DNA of 34,686 nt. It comes from Phycisphaerae bacterium (GTDB lineage: Bacteria; Planctomycetota; Phycisphaerae; Phycisphaerales; SM1A02). Of the stretch, positions 1 through 8,249 are shown piece by piece (positions within the stretch are counted from its first letter, which is position 1; each line of letters begins with the position of its first letter). A program made the translations under genes and the position numbers. The notes below the pieces were generated by a model. The model did no database searches. It saw only the letters and a program-made list of their open reading frames with translations, and was not told the DNA's origin. The stretch spans positions 1 through 34,686 of the forward strand of contig PBAX01000016.1 of assembly GCA_002716385.1 (NCBI GenBank), in the 5' to 3' direction.

Positions 1-270
1 AAGTTGCTCTGCAAGAAGCAGACGCTCTATCCGACTCCGCTGTGATTCCAGCTCACGAAGATCGGCGACATCACCAATGACGTTGCCATCGATGTTTACT
101 GGACGCATCGCACCAGCCAGACGACTGCCCACTCCAGCCACAGGCATGATGGGGATCCGCACGATGTCGGCCATGTCGGAGGTCCAGCCAAGCCATCGCG
201 TCGGCAGAACAGCCACCAAGAGGGTCAGCCCCAGAACAACGGTGAGTACATGTCGCGATCGAATCCTCAT
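1..270 (-). CDS. mreC: Rod shape-determining protein MreC, N-terminal part (cut by window edge)
   Basis: The minus strand reads open for 90 codons from an ATG at 270 to the window edge. The product starts with a basic stretch (MRIRSRH), then one hydrophobic segment (about residues 8-24, LTVVLGLTLLVAVLP), a linker, and the start of a charged helical stretch (LRELESQRSRIERL). That is the MreC layout: a short cytoplasmic tail, one membrane anchor and a periplasmic coiled coil before the beta domains, which lie outside the window. MreC links MreB filaments to the wall-synthesis enzymes at the inner membrane. It starts 13 bases after the mreB stop, as in classic mreBC operons. The assignment relies mainly on position and topology, because the diagnostic C-terminal domain is not visible. 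Confidence 0.8.
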   Translation of the reverse strand, partial: MRIRSRHVLTVVLGLTLLVAVLPTRWLGWTSDMADIVRIPIMPVAGVGSRLAGAMRPVNIDGNVIGDVADLRELESQRSRIERLLLAEQL

Positions 271-283
271 GACAACCCGCGAA

Positions 284-1330
284 TCACAGGTCGTCCATGT
301 CGGATTCCATGGTTGACTTCCACTCCTCGAGATTCTCGAGGTAGATGCTCGTGCCACGAGCAACGCAGGTCAGTGGATCATCTGCAATGGAAACATCCAG
401 ACCGGTGTCCTCGTGAATGACGACATCCAGCCCACGCAGGAGGGCGCCCCCTCCGACCAGACTGATTCCATTGTCGACCAGATCTGCAGCAAGCTCGGGC
501 TCGGCTCTTTCCAGAGTTCGCTTGACGGCATCGACGATCGATTTGACCGGCTCCTGAAGGGCCTCACGCACCTCGGCACTGGTCACCTCGGTCTTGCGAG
601 GAAGGCCGGACATGTTGTCCCGACCACGAACTTCCTTCACAGTGTCCTCGCCGACATCAGCTGCTGATCCGATCTCGATCTTGATTCGTTCTGCAGTCTG
701 CTCGCCGATGGTGAGGTTGTATTTCTTCTTCATGTGATGAATGATCGCTTCATCGAAATCATCACCGGCCACTCTCACCGATTCGCATGTGGCGATATCA
801 GCCAGTGACATGATGGCGACCTCGGTCGTTCCACCACCGATATCCACGACCATCGAGGCCGTCGGCTCGACGATGGGAAGTCCGGCACCGATACCCGCCG
901 CCATGGGCTCCTCGACGAGGTAGACCCTTCGAGCGCCCGCTCTTTCGGCGGAATCGAGAACAGCACGCTTCTCCACCGCAGTAATCCCACTGGGCACAGC
1001 GATGACGACTCTCGGACTGACCACTCGCTTGCCGGTCGCTTTTCGAATGAAGTAGCTCAGCATGGCTTCGGTGATCTCGAAGTCGCTGATCACACCATCC
1101 TTCAATGGACGGATCGCGCTGATGGAACCAGGCGTCTTGCCAAGCATCTCCTTGGCCTGCCAACCCACTGCATTACCATTGTTCAAGACACGATTGGTTC
1201 CGCGTTTGACGGCGACGACCGAAGGCTCATTCAGAATGATGCCTTCCCCCCGGACTGCAACCAAAGTGTTGCACGTGCCAAGGTCGATTCCCATATCAAC
1301 ACTGAACCAGTTCAAGATTCGATCAAGCAT
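284..1330 (-). CDS. mreB: Rod shape-determining actin-like protein MreB
   Basis: A 348-residue bacterial actin, the usual MreB length. It polymerises on the inner face of the cytoplasmic membrane and directs lateral wall growth. The N-terminus has a short amphipathic helix (MLDRILNWFS), then the phosphate-1 loop DLGTCNT near residue 16. The phosphate-2 loop DIGGGTTE and the adenosine-site motif GGGALLRG follow. Conserved family stretches such as IAVPSGITAVEKRA and VEEPMAAAIG-like VEEPMAAGIGAG are intact. An AGGGGG ribosome site lies about 8 bases before the ATG. The gene follows a coiled-coil membrane protein and a 67-residue membrane protein on the same strand, with a 9-bp hairpin between, and precedes mreC. 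Nothing looks damaged. Confidence 0.97.
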   Translation of the reverse strand: MLDRILNWFSVDMGIDLGTCNTLVAVRGEGIILNEPSVVAVKRGTNRVLNNGNAVGWQAKEMLGKTPGSISAIRPLKDGVISDFEITEAMLSYFIRKATGKRVVSPRVVIAVPSGITAVEKRAVLDSAERAGARRVYLVEEPMAAGIGAGLPIVEPTASMVVDIGGGTTEVAIMSLADIATCESVRVAGDDFDEAIIHHMKKKYNLTIGEQTAERIKIEIGSAADVGEDTVKEVRGRDNMSGLPRKTEVTSAEVREALQEPVKSIVDAVKRTLERAEPELAADLVDNGISLVGGGALLRGLDVVIHEDTGLDVSIADDPLTCVARGTSIYLENLEEWKSTMESDMDDL

Positions 1331-1371
1331 GAAAGCCCCCTGAGTTCAAGGCGACATCGCATGATACGACA

Positions 1372-1397
1372 ACCGCCGCCCGAGGAGTGGCGGCGGT
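1372..1397 (-). other. GC-rich hairpin between the small membrane protein gene and mreB
   Basis: A perfect 9-bp inverted repeat (ACCGCCGCC / GGCGGCGGT) with an 8-base loop sits in the 99-bp gap between the gene ending at 1430 and the mreB start at 1330. No T-run follows it on the minus strand, so it does not look like an ordinary intrinsic terminator. It could be an attenuator, a partial terminator or an RNA-processing barrier that sets mreBC output relative to the upstream genes. Function is inferred; only the repeat is seen. Confidence 0.55.
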
Positions 1398-1429
1398 GGC
1401 TGAGTTCATGGATTGGCGTGGAAGCGGTC

Positions 1430-1633
1430 TCAGCGACCTTCTTCGAGAATGGCGAAAACACCGCCTTCAGTACCCCGACGAGGGTAATCCTTGGAATATT
1501 CCATGTTATGGAAAACCATCCAAACAACACCAACCAGCAGGATCAGGAAGGCGACCAGCGCCAGAACCGTGTAGATGTTTGCCACAGGGCCATTTGCAGC
1601 CTGTGAGGAGGATGAGCCGAATCGAATGGGCAT
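1430..1633 (-). CDS. Small single-pass membrane protein of the mre cluster (67 aa, unknown)
   Basis: A 67-residue protein with a polar, Ser-rich N-terminus, one strong hydrophobic segment at about residues 20-42 (VLALVAFLILLVGVVWMVF) and a charged tail of about 25 residues. I do not recognise the family. It is supported as a real gene by an AAAGGA ribosome site about 11 bases before the ATG, a 24-base spacing from the upstream coiled-coil gene and same-strand placement just ahead of mreB. Membrane location is clear from the sequence. A role in cell-shape control is only a guess from neighbourhood. Confidence 0.7.
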   Translation of the reverse strand: MPIRFGSSSSQAANGPVANIYTVLALVAFLILLVGVVWMVFHNMEYSKDYPRRGTEGGVFAILEEGR

Positions 1634-1657
1634 TTTCGAGGATCCTTTCGATTGAGA

Positions 1658-2584
1658 TCAGTTCTGGCCAAGCAAGGCATACGCCCGCTGTCCGGCCTCG
1701 ACAAGCCCGCGCTCGGAATCTTCGAGTGTGATGATGCCGGTGGATCGATTGATGTCCACATGCGTAATTCTCAGACGCCCGATAAAGATGCCGTTGTCCC
1801 CGACCGTCATGACCCAGCCGACCTTTACTCCGTCACGTGAGCCGGCATCGATCTCGGCAAGCGTGCGATCGCCGATTCGACGGACATCGAGGATGGTGGC
1901 ATCAAGCGTACGGTCCGGTGCCACGCCGTCGGTGTTCTGGGTCACCTGATCGTCCAATGCACCAAAGCGGGCCACATAGGCGGCAACACGCGACTTGGCG
2001 GTTTCCTTCTCATCCTTGAGCAGATTGATCTGCTCCTGAAGTGCACGCTGTGCGGCGACAGCGCTTTCGAGTCTGCTATTGAGGTCACGAAGCGCCTCGT
2101 CGAGTTCCACACGACGCTCCTCGGCCGTCAGTGCACGGGTACGCAGTTCGCCCACACGGCTGACCAGCCCCTGAGTGAGATCCGTACTGGCCTGAAGACT
2201 CTTGGAAAGTGAACGATTCATCGCACCCTGATTGGAAGCGGAGGACCGGCTCGCAAGCAGATCGTCTTCCATGCTGCGGCGGGCTTCTTCACTGGCGGTC
2301 AATTGTGCTTCCATGGAAGCCAGACGCTGCGAGAAATCACTTGATTCGTTCGCTAGACGAGCTAATGCCGCCTGATGTGAATCCCGTGCCTGATTCAACT
2401 GCTCACGAACAGCTTCGCGATCGACTTCGGCCTGCAGAGCCTTGACCTTCCACGTCACCTGGTTCTTGGCGGAAACGACCACCAGTGGAACCATGAAAAT
2501 GGCCAACAGCGTGATCAGAACAATGAAAACCTTGGTGAGAATGTGCACGTCTTGCCTCGCTCGGTTGCTGTTCAAGTTCACCAT
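1658..2584 (-). CDS. Membrane-anchored coiled-coil protein upstream of mreB (unknown)
   Basis: A 308-residue protein. One membrane segment (about residues 16-40, VFIVLITLLAIFMVPLVVV) is followed by a long coiled coil (about 45-210, rich in E, A, L, R, Q) and a compact C-terminal beta-like domain of about 75 residues beginning near DATILDVRR and ending at QRAYALL. The order anchor, coiled coil, beta domain parallels MreC, although I see no clear sequence match. The ATG at 2584 is preferred over one at 2611: it has AAAGGGA about 13 bases upstream and leaves a normal leader after the promoter at 2628-2657. It leads the transcription unit with the 67-residue protein, mreB and mreC. No enzymatic motif is seen; a structural envelope role is inferred. 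Confidence 0.8.
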   Translation of the reverse strand: MVNLNSNRARQDVHILTKVFIVLITLLAIFMVPLVVVSAKNQVTWKVKALQAEVDREAVREQLNQARDSHQAALARLANESSDFSQRLASMEAQLTASEEARRSMEDDLLASRSSASNQGAMNRSLSKSLQASTDLTQGLVSRVGELRTRALTAEERRVELDEALRDLNSRLESAVAAQRALQEQINLLKDEKETAKSRVAAYVARFGALDDQVTQNTDGVAPDRTLDATILDVRRIGDRTLAEIDAGSRDGVKVGWVMTVGDNGIFIGRLRITHVDINRSTGIITLEDSERGLVEAGQRAYALLGQN

Positions 2585-2627
2585 GAAGCAGGGCCGTCCC
2601 TTTGGCCTCATGGCATTGAGAATCGAT

Positions 2628-2657
2628 GTTGTAGTCCCTTTAATGGCTACTTGTCAA
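2628..2657 (-). promoter_or_regulatory. Sigma70-type promoter for the coiled-coil/mreBC unit
   Basis: Read on the minus strand, a perfect TTGACA (2657-2652) is followed after 18 bases by TACAAC (2633-2628), which matches four of six bases of the -10 consensus. Transcription would start near 2621, giving a leader of about 37 bases to the ATG at 2584. It lies in the 126-bp gap after the HEAT lipoprotein gene, so it probably separates two transcription units. Confidence 0.55.
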
Positions 2658-2710
2658 TCATACCTCAGCTCTTTGATGCGAGGCAGTTTGGCATCCGATA
2701 GCTTCGAGCC

Positions 2711-3823
2711 TCAGGGCCCAGATTGATCCGAGGTCAATTTAAGGATGGCCGATGCCGAGGCCATCTGGACATAGGGATCCTCATCATTCAGAAGAATGGT
2801 CAATTGAGGCTCCATGGAGGGGTCATTGAGGGCCCCGAGAACATTGGCCACCTGAAGCCTGACAGCGGCGTTTTCAGAGCCGATTTGCCCGATTACCAGA
2901 TCCATGGGCACCATATCGGGCTGCAGCTCAGCCAGAGCGGTGGCGGCCACGAGACGAAGCTCGGGGCCGGCTTTCCTTGGCCCCTCCCCGGTCGCCAGAT
3001 CATGCAGATTTGGGATAGCTGTCCGATCACCCAATCTCGCCAGCATTTGACAGGCCAGAGCGGTCATCTCACTGTGCTCGGGGGGTGCAAATAGAGCGGC
3101 TCGAATCGCCTCCAATTCTCTTCGGTCACCCAGTCTGACCAGTGACTCCGCCATCAGGAGATCGATCGTTCGGGAGCGAGCCGGATCATAGGACTTGAAG
3201 TCCCGCCCCATGCCGTTGCGTATGACGGGGATCGCTGTTTCATTCCCAAGCTCTGCGAGCACAAGCGCCGCGTTCGCGCGATCCGAAGCCTTCTCGCCAA
3301 CCATGAAGCCTGCCAGCGGATTCAGATCGATCTCATCACCACAGGCCGCCATGGAGTAGATGGCGGCGGCTCGAACGGAGTTAGATGGATCATCCAAAAG
3401 TGGACCCAGAAGATGGGAAACGCCACATAGATTTCGCCGTCCAATCGACATCGCCGCCACGAATCTGACACCCTCGTTGGGATCGACCAGACCACGAAGG
3501 ACCGCTTTCCGCAACGGTTCCGTCGTCGGCTCCAACGCTTCGATCGCATTTGCTCTCATGAGCGGTCGATCTGACACTCCCCCCTGCTCGAGCACCTCGA
3601 TGGCAGCCACCTTCAGATTCGGATTCTGAACCTCCAGCTTGGGGCCGGACTCCGCAGCGGCACCAAGGGTGGTTGGCTGATTGGTCGTTGGAACGATGCT
3701 CTGCTCTCTGGAACTCCACTTCGAGGACTTCCCCTGATTGGAACAGCCCAATGAAGCGAGAATGAGAACTGCCAGCAAGGGAAGCACCAACTGATTCGGC
3801 ACGGACAATACGGACGTTTTCAT
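2711..3823 (-). CDS. HEAT-repeat lipoprotein coupled to lnt
   Basis: A 370-residue predicted lipoprotein. The signal peptide (VLPLLAVLILASLGC) ends at Cys27, the likely lipidation site; Ser at -3 is less usual than Leu. After a polar linker come repeated helical pairs of HEAT or PBS-lyase type, with recurring patterns such as DPNEGVRFVAAMSIGR, DPSNSVRAAAIYSMA and DPYVQMASASAI, filling about residues 85-365. These form scaffolds for protein binding; the partner is unknown. The reading frame stays open upstream for 80 more codons inside lnt, but the signal peptide fixes the start at 3823. Its ATG overlaps the lnt TGA in ATGA, so the two are probably translationally coupled. Lnt would be the enzyme that completes acylation of lipoproteins like this one. 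Confidence 0.88.
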   Translation of the reverse strand: MKTSVLSVPNQLVLPLLAVLILASLGCSNQGKSSKWSSREQSIVPTTNQPTTLGAAAESGPKLEVQNPNLKVAAIEVLEQGGVSDRPLMRANAIEALEPTTEPLRKAVLRGLVDPNEGVRFVAAMSIGRRNLCGVSHLLGPLLDDPSNSVRAAAIYSMAACGDEIDLNPLAGFMVGEKASDRANAALVLAELGNETAIPVIRNGMGRDFKSYDPARSRTIDLLMAESLVRLGDRRELEAIRAALFAPPEHSEMTALACQMLARLGDRTAIPNLHDLATGEGPRKAGPELRLVAATALAELQPDMVPMDLVIGQIGSENAAVRLQVANVLGALNDPSMEPQLTILLNDEDPYVQMASASAILKLTSDQSGP

Positions 3824-5496
3824 TCGGCTCTCGCTGACTTCAGGGTCAAAATGAAACTGAGGAGGGTGAACAGCATGCACATGATCGGCAGAAGATTGCC
3901 GGTGAGGATGTACAGAGTACGACGAGAATCCCCAACTGGCTCCACCAGAAGTACACCGGCTTCTCTGGAGGGCAAGGCGGCCACGAGGCGGCCGTACGAA
4001 TCGAAGGCGGCACTCTGGCCCGTATTGGCACAGCGAATCATCGGTGCACGCAATTCTATGCAACGAAAACGAGCGGCCTGAGCATGGGACAATCGTCCCC
4101 CATCCACATCTCCAAACCAGCCGTCATTGGTCAGATTCACGATGAGGTCTGGGGAAGTTCCTGTTTTCTGCGATTGAAAGAGCTGCCTTGTGACGCTGGG
4201 CACCGTCGCCTCGAAACATATTGGACTGATCATCACAAGTGGAGCGGCGTCCGGACGGGGCATCTCCAGAACAGTCGGCTCTGGTCCGGCATCCAGTTCA
4301 AGCACCACACCGGGCCCACCGAAATCCAGCATCTTCTGCCTGAGCCACGGCCAGGCGTCGATCCAGGGCAGACGCTCACCGAATGGTGTTGGAAAGATCT
4401 TGTGATAACTGTCCAGTTCACCATCAGGAAGAACCAGCACGGCTGAGTTGTAGCGATTAATCGGGACGAACTCCCCCAGCGATTCCAGATGGGATTGGTC
4501 GATTCCGTCCGCCCAAGTGCTGGTCCCAACCAGCATCGGGGTACTGAGATACTCGACTGCCTCTTCGACCTGCGTCTGGCATGGTCGACTCCAATCCGGA
4601 CTCTGTTCAAGGATGTCCCGTGTGGTGATCGGATCGAACCCGATGTCGGGGAGCATGGTCTCAGGCCAGATGATCAAGTCGGCCTCCCCGAATTGCTCCA
4701 TGCCTTCGATGGTCATCCTCATGAACTCAGCGGCATCGAGCAACTGCTGTTCGTAGGACGCCGCCACCTTGTTGCTCGCCTTGATATTCGTCTGAACGAC
4801 CAGAAACCGCCCCAGTGGCGTTTCCTTTTCATCTGCGAATCTAGCCATCCCATACGACACTGCCGACAAGCAGAAGAGCACTGCCAGCGACGTGGACAAC
4901 CAGGCCTGCCGTCTGTACGGATGGGGCCGCAACCATTCGGCTGCCGCGCCACCGACACAAAGGAGCAACAAACCCATTATCCAGACGCCTCCGATGTCGG
5001 CGATCTGGCAGATGAGCGGCCATTCGATCAGCTGGAGCCCCGCGAGATACCAGGGCCACGCTCCGAGGAACCACTCCGCTCGAAGATATTCCAGACCGAC
5101 CCAGACCACTGGCGCCAGTACACAGAGCGGGATGGGGACAAGCATCTTCCTGAGATGCAGTCTTCTGATCATCAGCACGAACAAAACCATCCAGGCCGCC
5201 GAATACAGGACCATTGCGGGATAGCCGGGTCCGGTCACATCGATTGACCAGCGTAGAAGCCACCCCCAGCAAATGCTGTAGGGAATGATCGTCCAGACCA
5301 CCAGCCAGACCCATGATCGCGCCCCAATGGCGGCACGGACAATGAGCGCCGCCCAAAGCAGGCACATCGGCCAGAGATTGATGGAAGGCCATGACAACAA
5401 CCAGCTCGTTGCAGAGAGTGCGAGCAGTACACAGGTCAGCAGACGAGTGTCCGACTGGGAGCTGGTTGAGGAAACGGTATGACTACTTTCCGGCAT
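3820..5496 (-). CDS. lnt: Apolipoprotein N-acyltransferase
   Basis: A 558-residue inner-membrane enzyme that transfers an acyl chain to the N-terminal Cys of lipoproteins, the last step of lipoprotein maturation. About six N-terminal hydrophobic segments (residues 18-220) hold the conserved GLEYLRAEWFLGAWPWYLAG-like region near 135-153. A nitrilase-type domain follows, with the triad Glu279 (IIWPET), Lys366 (YHKIFPTPFGE) and Cys427 (ISPICFEA). Also present are NLTNDGWFG and the Arg-rich segment ending in NTGQS. A final hydrophobic segment (about 528-552) is the usual C-terminal anchor. It overlaps the accD end by 14 bases and shares ATGA with the HEAT lipoprotein gene, so it sits inside a tight operon. 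It implies a diderm envelope with triacylated lipoproteins. Confidence 0.96.
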   Translation of the reverse strand: MPESSHTVSSTSSQSDTRLLTCVLLALSATSWLLSWPSINLWPMCLLWAALIVRAAIGARSWVWLVVWTIIPYSICWGWLLRWSIDVTGPGYPAMVLYSAAWMVLFVLMIRRLHLRKMLVPIPLCVLAPVVWVGLEYLRAEWFLGAWPWYLAGLQLIEWPLICQIADIGGVWIMGLLLLCVGGAAAEWLRPHPYRRQAWLSTSLAVLFCLSAVSYGMARFADEKETPLGRFLVVQTNIKASNKVAASYEQQLLDAAEFMRMTIEGMEQFGEADLIIWPETMLPDIGFDPITTRDILEQSPDWSRPCQTQVEEAVEYLSTPMLVGTSTWADGIDQSHLESLGEFVPINRYNSAVLVLPDGELDSYHKIFPTPFGERLPWIDAWPWLRQKMLDFGGPGVVLELDAGPEPTVLEMPRPDAAPLVMISPICFEATVPSVTRQLFQSQKTGTSPDLIVNLTNDGWFGDVDGGRLSHAQAARFRCIELRAPMIRCANTGQSAAFDSYGRLVAALPSREAGVLLVEPVGDSRRTLYILTGNLLPIMCMLFTLLSFILTLKSARAE

Positions 5497-6334
5497 AGTC
5501 GATCAAGCTGCTGATCTCACTCCGGAGATCGCGACGATCAACGACACGATCGAGGAATCCACTCTCGAGCAGAAATTCAGAACGCTGAAATCCCTCAGGA
5601 AGATCCTGACGAATAGTCTGCTGAATGACGCGAGGTCCTGCGAATCCGATCAAGGCACGCGGTTCGGCCAGAATGACATCGCCAAGCATCGCGAAACTCG
5701 CGGTGACTCCACCAGTCGTGGGATCGGTCAGCACCGAAATGTACAAACCGCCCATCTCATCGAAGCGGGCCAATGCAGCGGAGGTCTTCGCCATCTGCAT
5801 GAGCGAGAAGCCGGACTCCATCATCCTCGCCCCTCCTGATGCGGAGACGATGATCAGAGGGAGGTCCTCACTCGAGGCGGCCTCGATCGCACGCACGATC
5901 TTCTCACCCACTACGGATCCCATCGAACCGCCAAGGAAGGAGAAATCCATCACCGCGAGAACCGCCTTGCGGCCCTTGATGAAACCGGTTCCGCAATGAA
6001 CAGCCTCATTGGCACCGGTCTTCTTCCTCGATGCCTCCAGACGATCCTTGTATGACTTGATGTCGGTGAACTCCAGCGGATCACCCGAACGGATACCTTC
6101 GTCCATCGGCACGAAACTACCCGGGTCTACCAGCAGCCTGATGCGATCCAAGGCTGGCAGCCGGAAGTGATGGGCGCACTCGGGACAGACGAGCTGGTTG
6201 TTCTCGAGCGAACGTCTGAAGAGAATGGCCGCACAACCGGGGCATCTCAGCCAGAGTCCTTCGGGTACAGGCTTCTTGCCGGTAGCATTGCCTGCCTCAA
6301 CGTCCGTCCATGATCGCTTGGTGGCTTCGGGCAT
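5483..6334 (-). CDS. accD: Acetyl-CoA carboxylase carboxyltransferase subunit beta
   Basis: A 283-residue subunit that, with AccA, moves the carboxyl group from biotin to acetyl-CoA to make malonyl-CoA, the first committed step of fatty acid synthesis. An N-terminal zinc ribbon is complete (Cys31, Cys34, Cys50, Cys53). The crotonase-like core has the family stretches VMDFSFLGGSMGSVVGEK, SASGGARMMESG and LTDPTTGGVTASFAMLGD, then GFAGPRVIQQTI. Length matches the family. A GGAG lies about 11 bases before the ATG. accA is not in the window. The gene precedes lnt with a 14-base overlap, pairing fatty acid supply with lipoprotein acylation. A TTGACA occurs at 6458-6453 on this strand without a good -10 box, so a promoter there is doubtful. 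Confidence 0.97.
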   Translation of the reverse strand: MPEATKRSWTDVEAGNATGKKPVPEGLWLRCPGCAAILFRRSLENNQLVCPECAHHFRLPALDRIRLLVDPGSFVPMDEGIRSGDPLEFTDIKSYKDRLEASRKKTGANEAVHCGTGFIKGRKAVLAVMDFSFLGGSMGSVVGEKIVRAIEAASSEDLPLIIVSASGGARMMESGFSLMQMAKTSAALARFDEMGGLYISVLTDPTTGGVTASFAMLGDVILAEPRALIGFAGPRVIQQTIRQDLPEGFQRSEFLLESGFLDRVVDRRDLRSEISSLIDYAGK

Positions 6335-6386
6335 TTTTCAATCAACTCCATGCGTTCCATCGGCAACAAGGCGGGTCCGCCTCCTG

Positions 6387-6409
6387 CTTCGGGGATATCG
6401 TCCCCTAAG
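6387..6409. repeat. Inverted repeat in the rpe-accD gap
   Basis: CTT-c-GGGGA / TCCCC-t-AAG forms a 5-bp stem plus a 3-bp extension across one mismatch, with a 5-base loop. It lies in the 142-bp leader of accD, the longest gap within this operon. No T-run follows, so it is not a clear terminator. It could be a regulatory hairpin in the accD leader; this is a weak inference. Confidence 0.35.
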
Positions 6410-6476
6410 GTCGCTCCGGCGTCCAGATGGAAGCTCAAAAAGATGAAATCCTTGTCAATTCCACCCTTGTGGGACG

Positions 6477-7178
6477 CTATTGGCCCCGGATGGAGGCAAT
6501 GCATTCCGCATAGTCGGATTTCTTGAAGATGGCGGAAGCTGCCACCAGAACATCACATCCGGCATCGCGACAGTCCACGGCGGTCTCGGGGTTGATCCCA
6601 CCGTCCATCTGGATGTGCTGGTCATCCCGGATCAGTTCGCTCAATCGACTGGTGGTCTCAAGCACCTCGGGGATGAAGGCCTGACCGGAGAAACCGGGAT
6701 GGACACTCATCACCAGCAACAATTCGAAGTGTTCAATGAAAGGCTTCATGGTCTCGAGATCGGTATCAGGCTTGATCGCCAGTCCGGCACTCATTCCAGC
6801 CGCATGAATGGCATCTGCCAGCATCCGCGGATCATCATCGCATTCGACATGGAAGGTGTAGTTGTCCGCACCGGCGGTGGCGAAAGACTCGATGTAGTCC
6901 GCCGGATTGGTCACCATCATGTGGACATCGAGAAACGTCTCCGGAAAATGCGAGCGAATGGCCTGGCACATCGCCGGCCCCATGGACAGGTTCGGGACAA
7001 AATGACCATCCATCACATCGAGATGGAGAAGGTCGGCCCCCTGCTCGATGACGGCCCGGCACTCCTCTCCCATCGTCGCGAAGTCGGCGGAAAGAATGGA
7101 GGGCGCCACCATGGGTGCGGCACGCTTCTGTGAAAACAATTGTGGTTTTGAGTTGGTAATGCCTGTTTCTACCGGCAT
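6477..7178 (-). CDS. rpe: Ribulose-phosphate 3-epimerase
   Basis: A 233-residue TIM-barrel enzyme that interconverts ribulose 5-phosphate and xylulose 5-phosphate in the pentose phosphate pathway. Family landmarks are VAPSILSADF near residue 24, LHLDVMDGHFVPN with the metal and catalytic Asp near 54-57, DVHMMV, SVHPGFSGQ, and QMDGGI with the second catalytic Asp. The C-terminal phosphate-binding region (VLVAASAIF) departs slightly from the usual VAGSAIF. About 22 residues precede the usual family start, and no strong ribosome site is seen before either the ATG at 7178 or the internal ATG at 7112, so the start is uncertain. It lies 4 bases after the thioredoxin-like gene. Confidence 0.95.
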   Translation of the reverse strand: MPVETGITNSKPQLFSQKRAAPMVAPSILSADFATMGEECRAVIEQGADLLHLDVMDGHFVPNLSMGPAMCQAIRSHFPETFLDVHMMVTNPADYIESFATAGADNYTFHVECDDDPRMLADAIHAAGMSAGLAIKPDTDLETMKPFIEHFELLLVMSVHPGFSGQAFIPEVLETTSRLSELIRDDQHIQMDGGINPETAVDCRDAGCDVLVAASAIFKKSDYAECIASIRGQ

Positions 7179-7182
7179 GAAA

Positions 7183-8241
7183 TCAGTTCTTTGCTTCGGA
7201 CGCCTTGGACTTGTATTCCTGATAGAGACGCTTGTACTCTTCCTTGCGCGACTCCGGTGCCGACCAGGAAGCCTTGCGCTGCAGGCTGACAGCCTTGTCG
7301 ACTTCGCCTCGGGCCATTCGAATCTTGGCCTCCGAAGTCATCAGAGCCGTATCCTTCGGATCCCCACCCTTTCGAGCGGATTCCACAAGCAGAAGCGCTA
7401 CATCGAGATTTCGCTTGTCGTCAGGAATAGAGGGTGACAAGGCGATGTGCTCAGCCATCCAGGCGAGCAACTCCGGGTCATCCTGCCGGTTCACCGCCAG
7501 CGCCTTGGCCGACTCATAGGCCTTTGCAGGATTTTCGCGTTCCATCAACTCGACATCGAATCGATCGAGATGCAGGTTGTAGAAGATGATGGGATCGATG
7601 CTGATGACATCGTCCGTGAGCTTGTAATACTGCTCCCAGTTCTTCATCTCCCGCGCACGCTCGATTTCGACGAGATGCCCCTTGGTCTTCTCCATCACGA
7701 CGTGGTCGTAGCGGCCCCGAACGACCTTGTCGAGAATGTCCTCGAACTTGCGGTCGTTCGGATTACCGATGAACTGGATACGACCCCGATCACCCACGAT
7801 GAAGGCGCACGGAATGCCGTTCTGTCCGGCAGCCTGCATCCAATCCTTGGACATCTTCCCCTCATCCGAAACCACCCAGTAGTCCATGCGAGAACCCTGC
7901 TTCTTCACGAAGCGGTCGATCTGCTCCACCGTCTGGGCCTTGTCGGGATAGGTCACCCCGATGATGTTCAAGCGGTCTGTGCCGTACTTCTTCTGCAACT
8001 TTGAAAGATGAGGAATCGACTTCTTGCATGGACCGCACCAGGTGGCCCAGAACTCGATGACCAGCGGCTTTCCTGCGATGTCCGCAACATTGCCGATTTG
8101 CTTGTGGACCGTGACGGCCGAGAGGGTGTTCGAAGGTGCGAGGTCGCCTACCTTGAGTTTCTCCCTAGGGGCGAACGCCATCAGATTGCCGCCGATGATC
8201 AGACACGCAAGTGCCGTCATGAATGCAATTCGTATCTTCAT
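7183..8241 (-). CDS. Exported TlpA-like thioredoxin with helical C-terminal domain
   Basis: A 352-residue protein with a cleavable-looking signal peptide (about residues 1-23, ending LMAFA). A thioredoxin-fold domain (about 30-170) has the WCGPC redox site with Cys69 and Cys72 and a cis-Pro region (NGIPCAFIV). The rest (about 175-352) is helical and resembles degenerate TPR repeats, which is unusual for a plain TlpA/ResA. It probably reduces or exchanges disulfides outside the cytoplasm; the substrate is unknown. A strong AGGAGGT ribosome site sits 9 bases before the ATG and lies partly within a small hairpin. The gene is between pgk and rpe, 4 bases from rpe, with no obvious redox partner nearby. 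Confidence 0.88.
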   Translation of the reverse strand: MKIRIAFMTALACLIIGGNLMAFAPREKLKVGDLAPSNTLSAVTVHKQIGNVADIAGKPLVIEFWATWCGPCKKSIPHLSKLQKKYGTDRLNIIGVTYPDKAQTVEQIDRFVKKQGSRMDYWVVSDEGKMSKDWMQAAGQNGIPCAFIVGDRGRIQFIGNPNDRKFEDILDKVVRGRYDHVVMEKTKGHLVEIERAREMKNWEQYYKLTDDVISIDPIIFYNLHLDRFDVELMERENPAKAYESAKALAVNRQDDPELLAWMAEHIALSPSIPDDKRNLDVALLLVESARKGGDPKDTALMTSEAKIRMARGEVDKAVSLQRKASWSAPESRKEEYKRLYQEYKSKASEAKN

Positions 8242-8249
8242 CTTCGATA

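Noticed and set aside
3824..4063. An 80-residue N-terminal extension of the HEAT lipoprotein
   Set aside because: The extension lies inside lnt and has no protein-like character, while the signal peptide with lipobox begins exactly at 3823 in the ATGA overlap.
6452..6458. TTGACA upstream of accD as a promoter
   Set aside because: The -35 match is perfect, but no plausible -10 hexamer stands 16-19 bases downstream.
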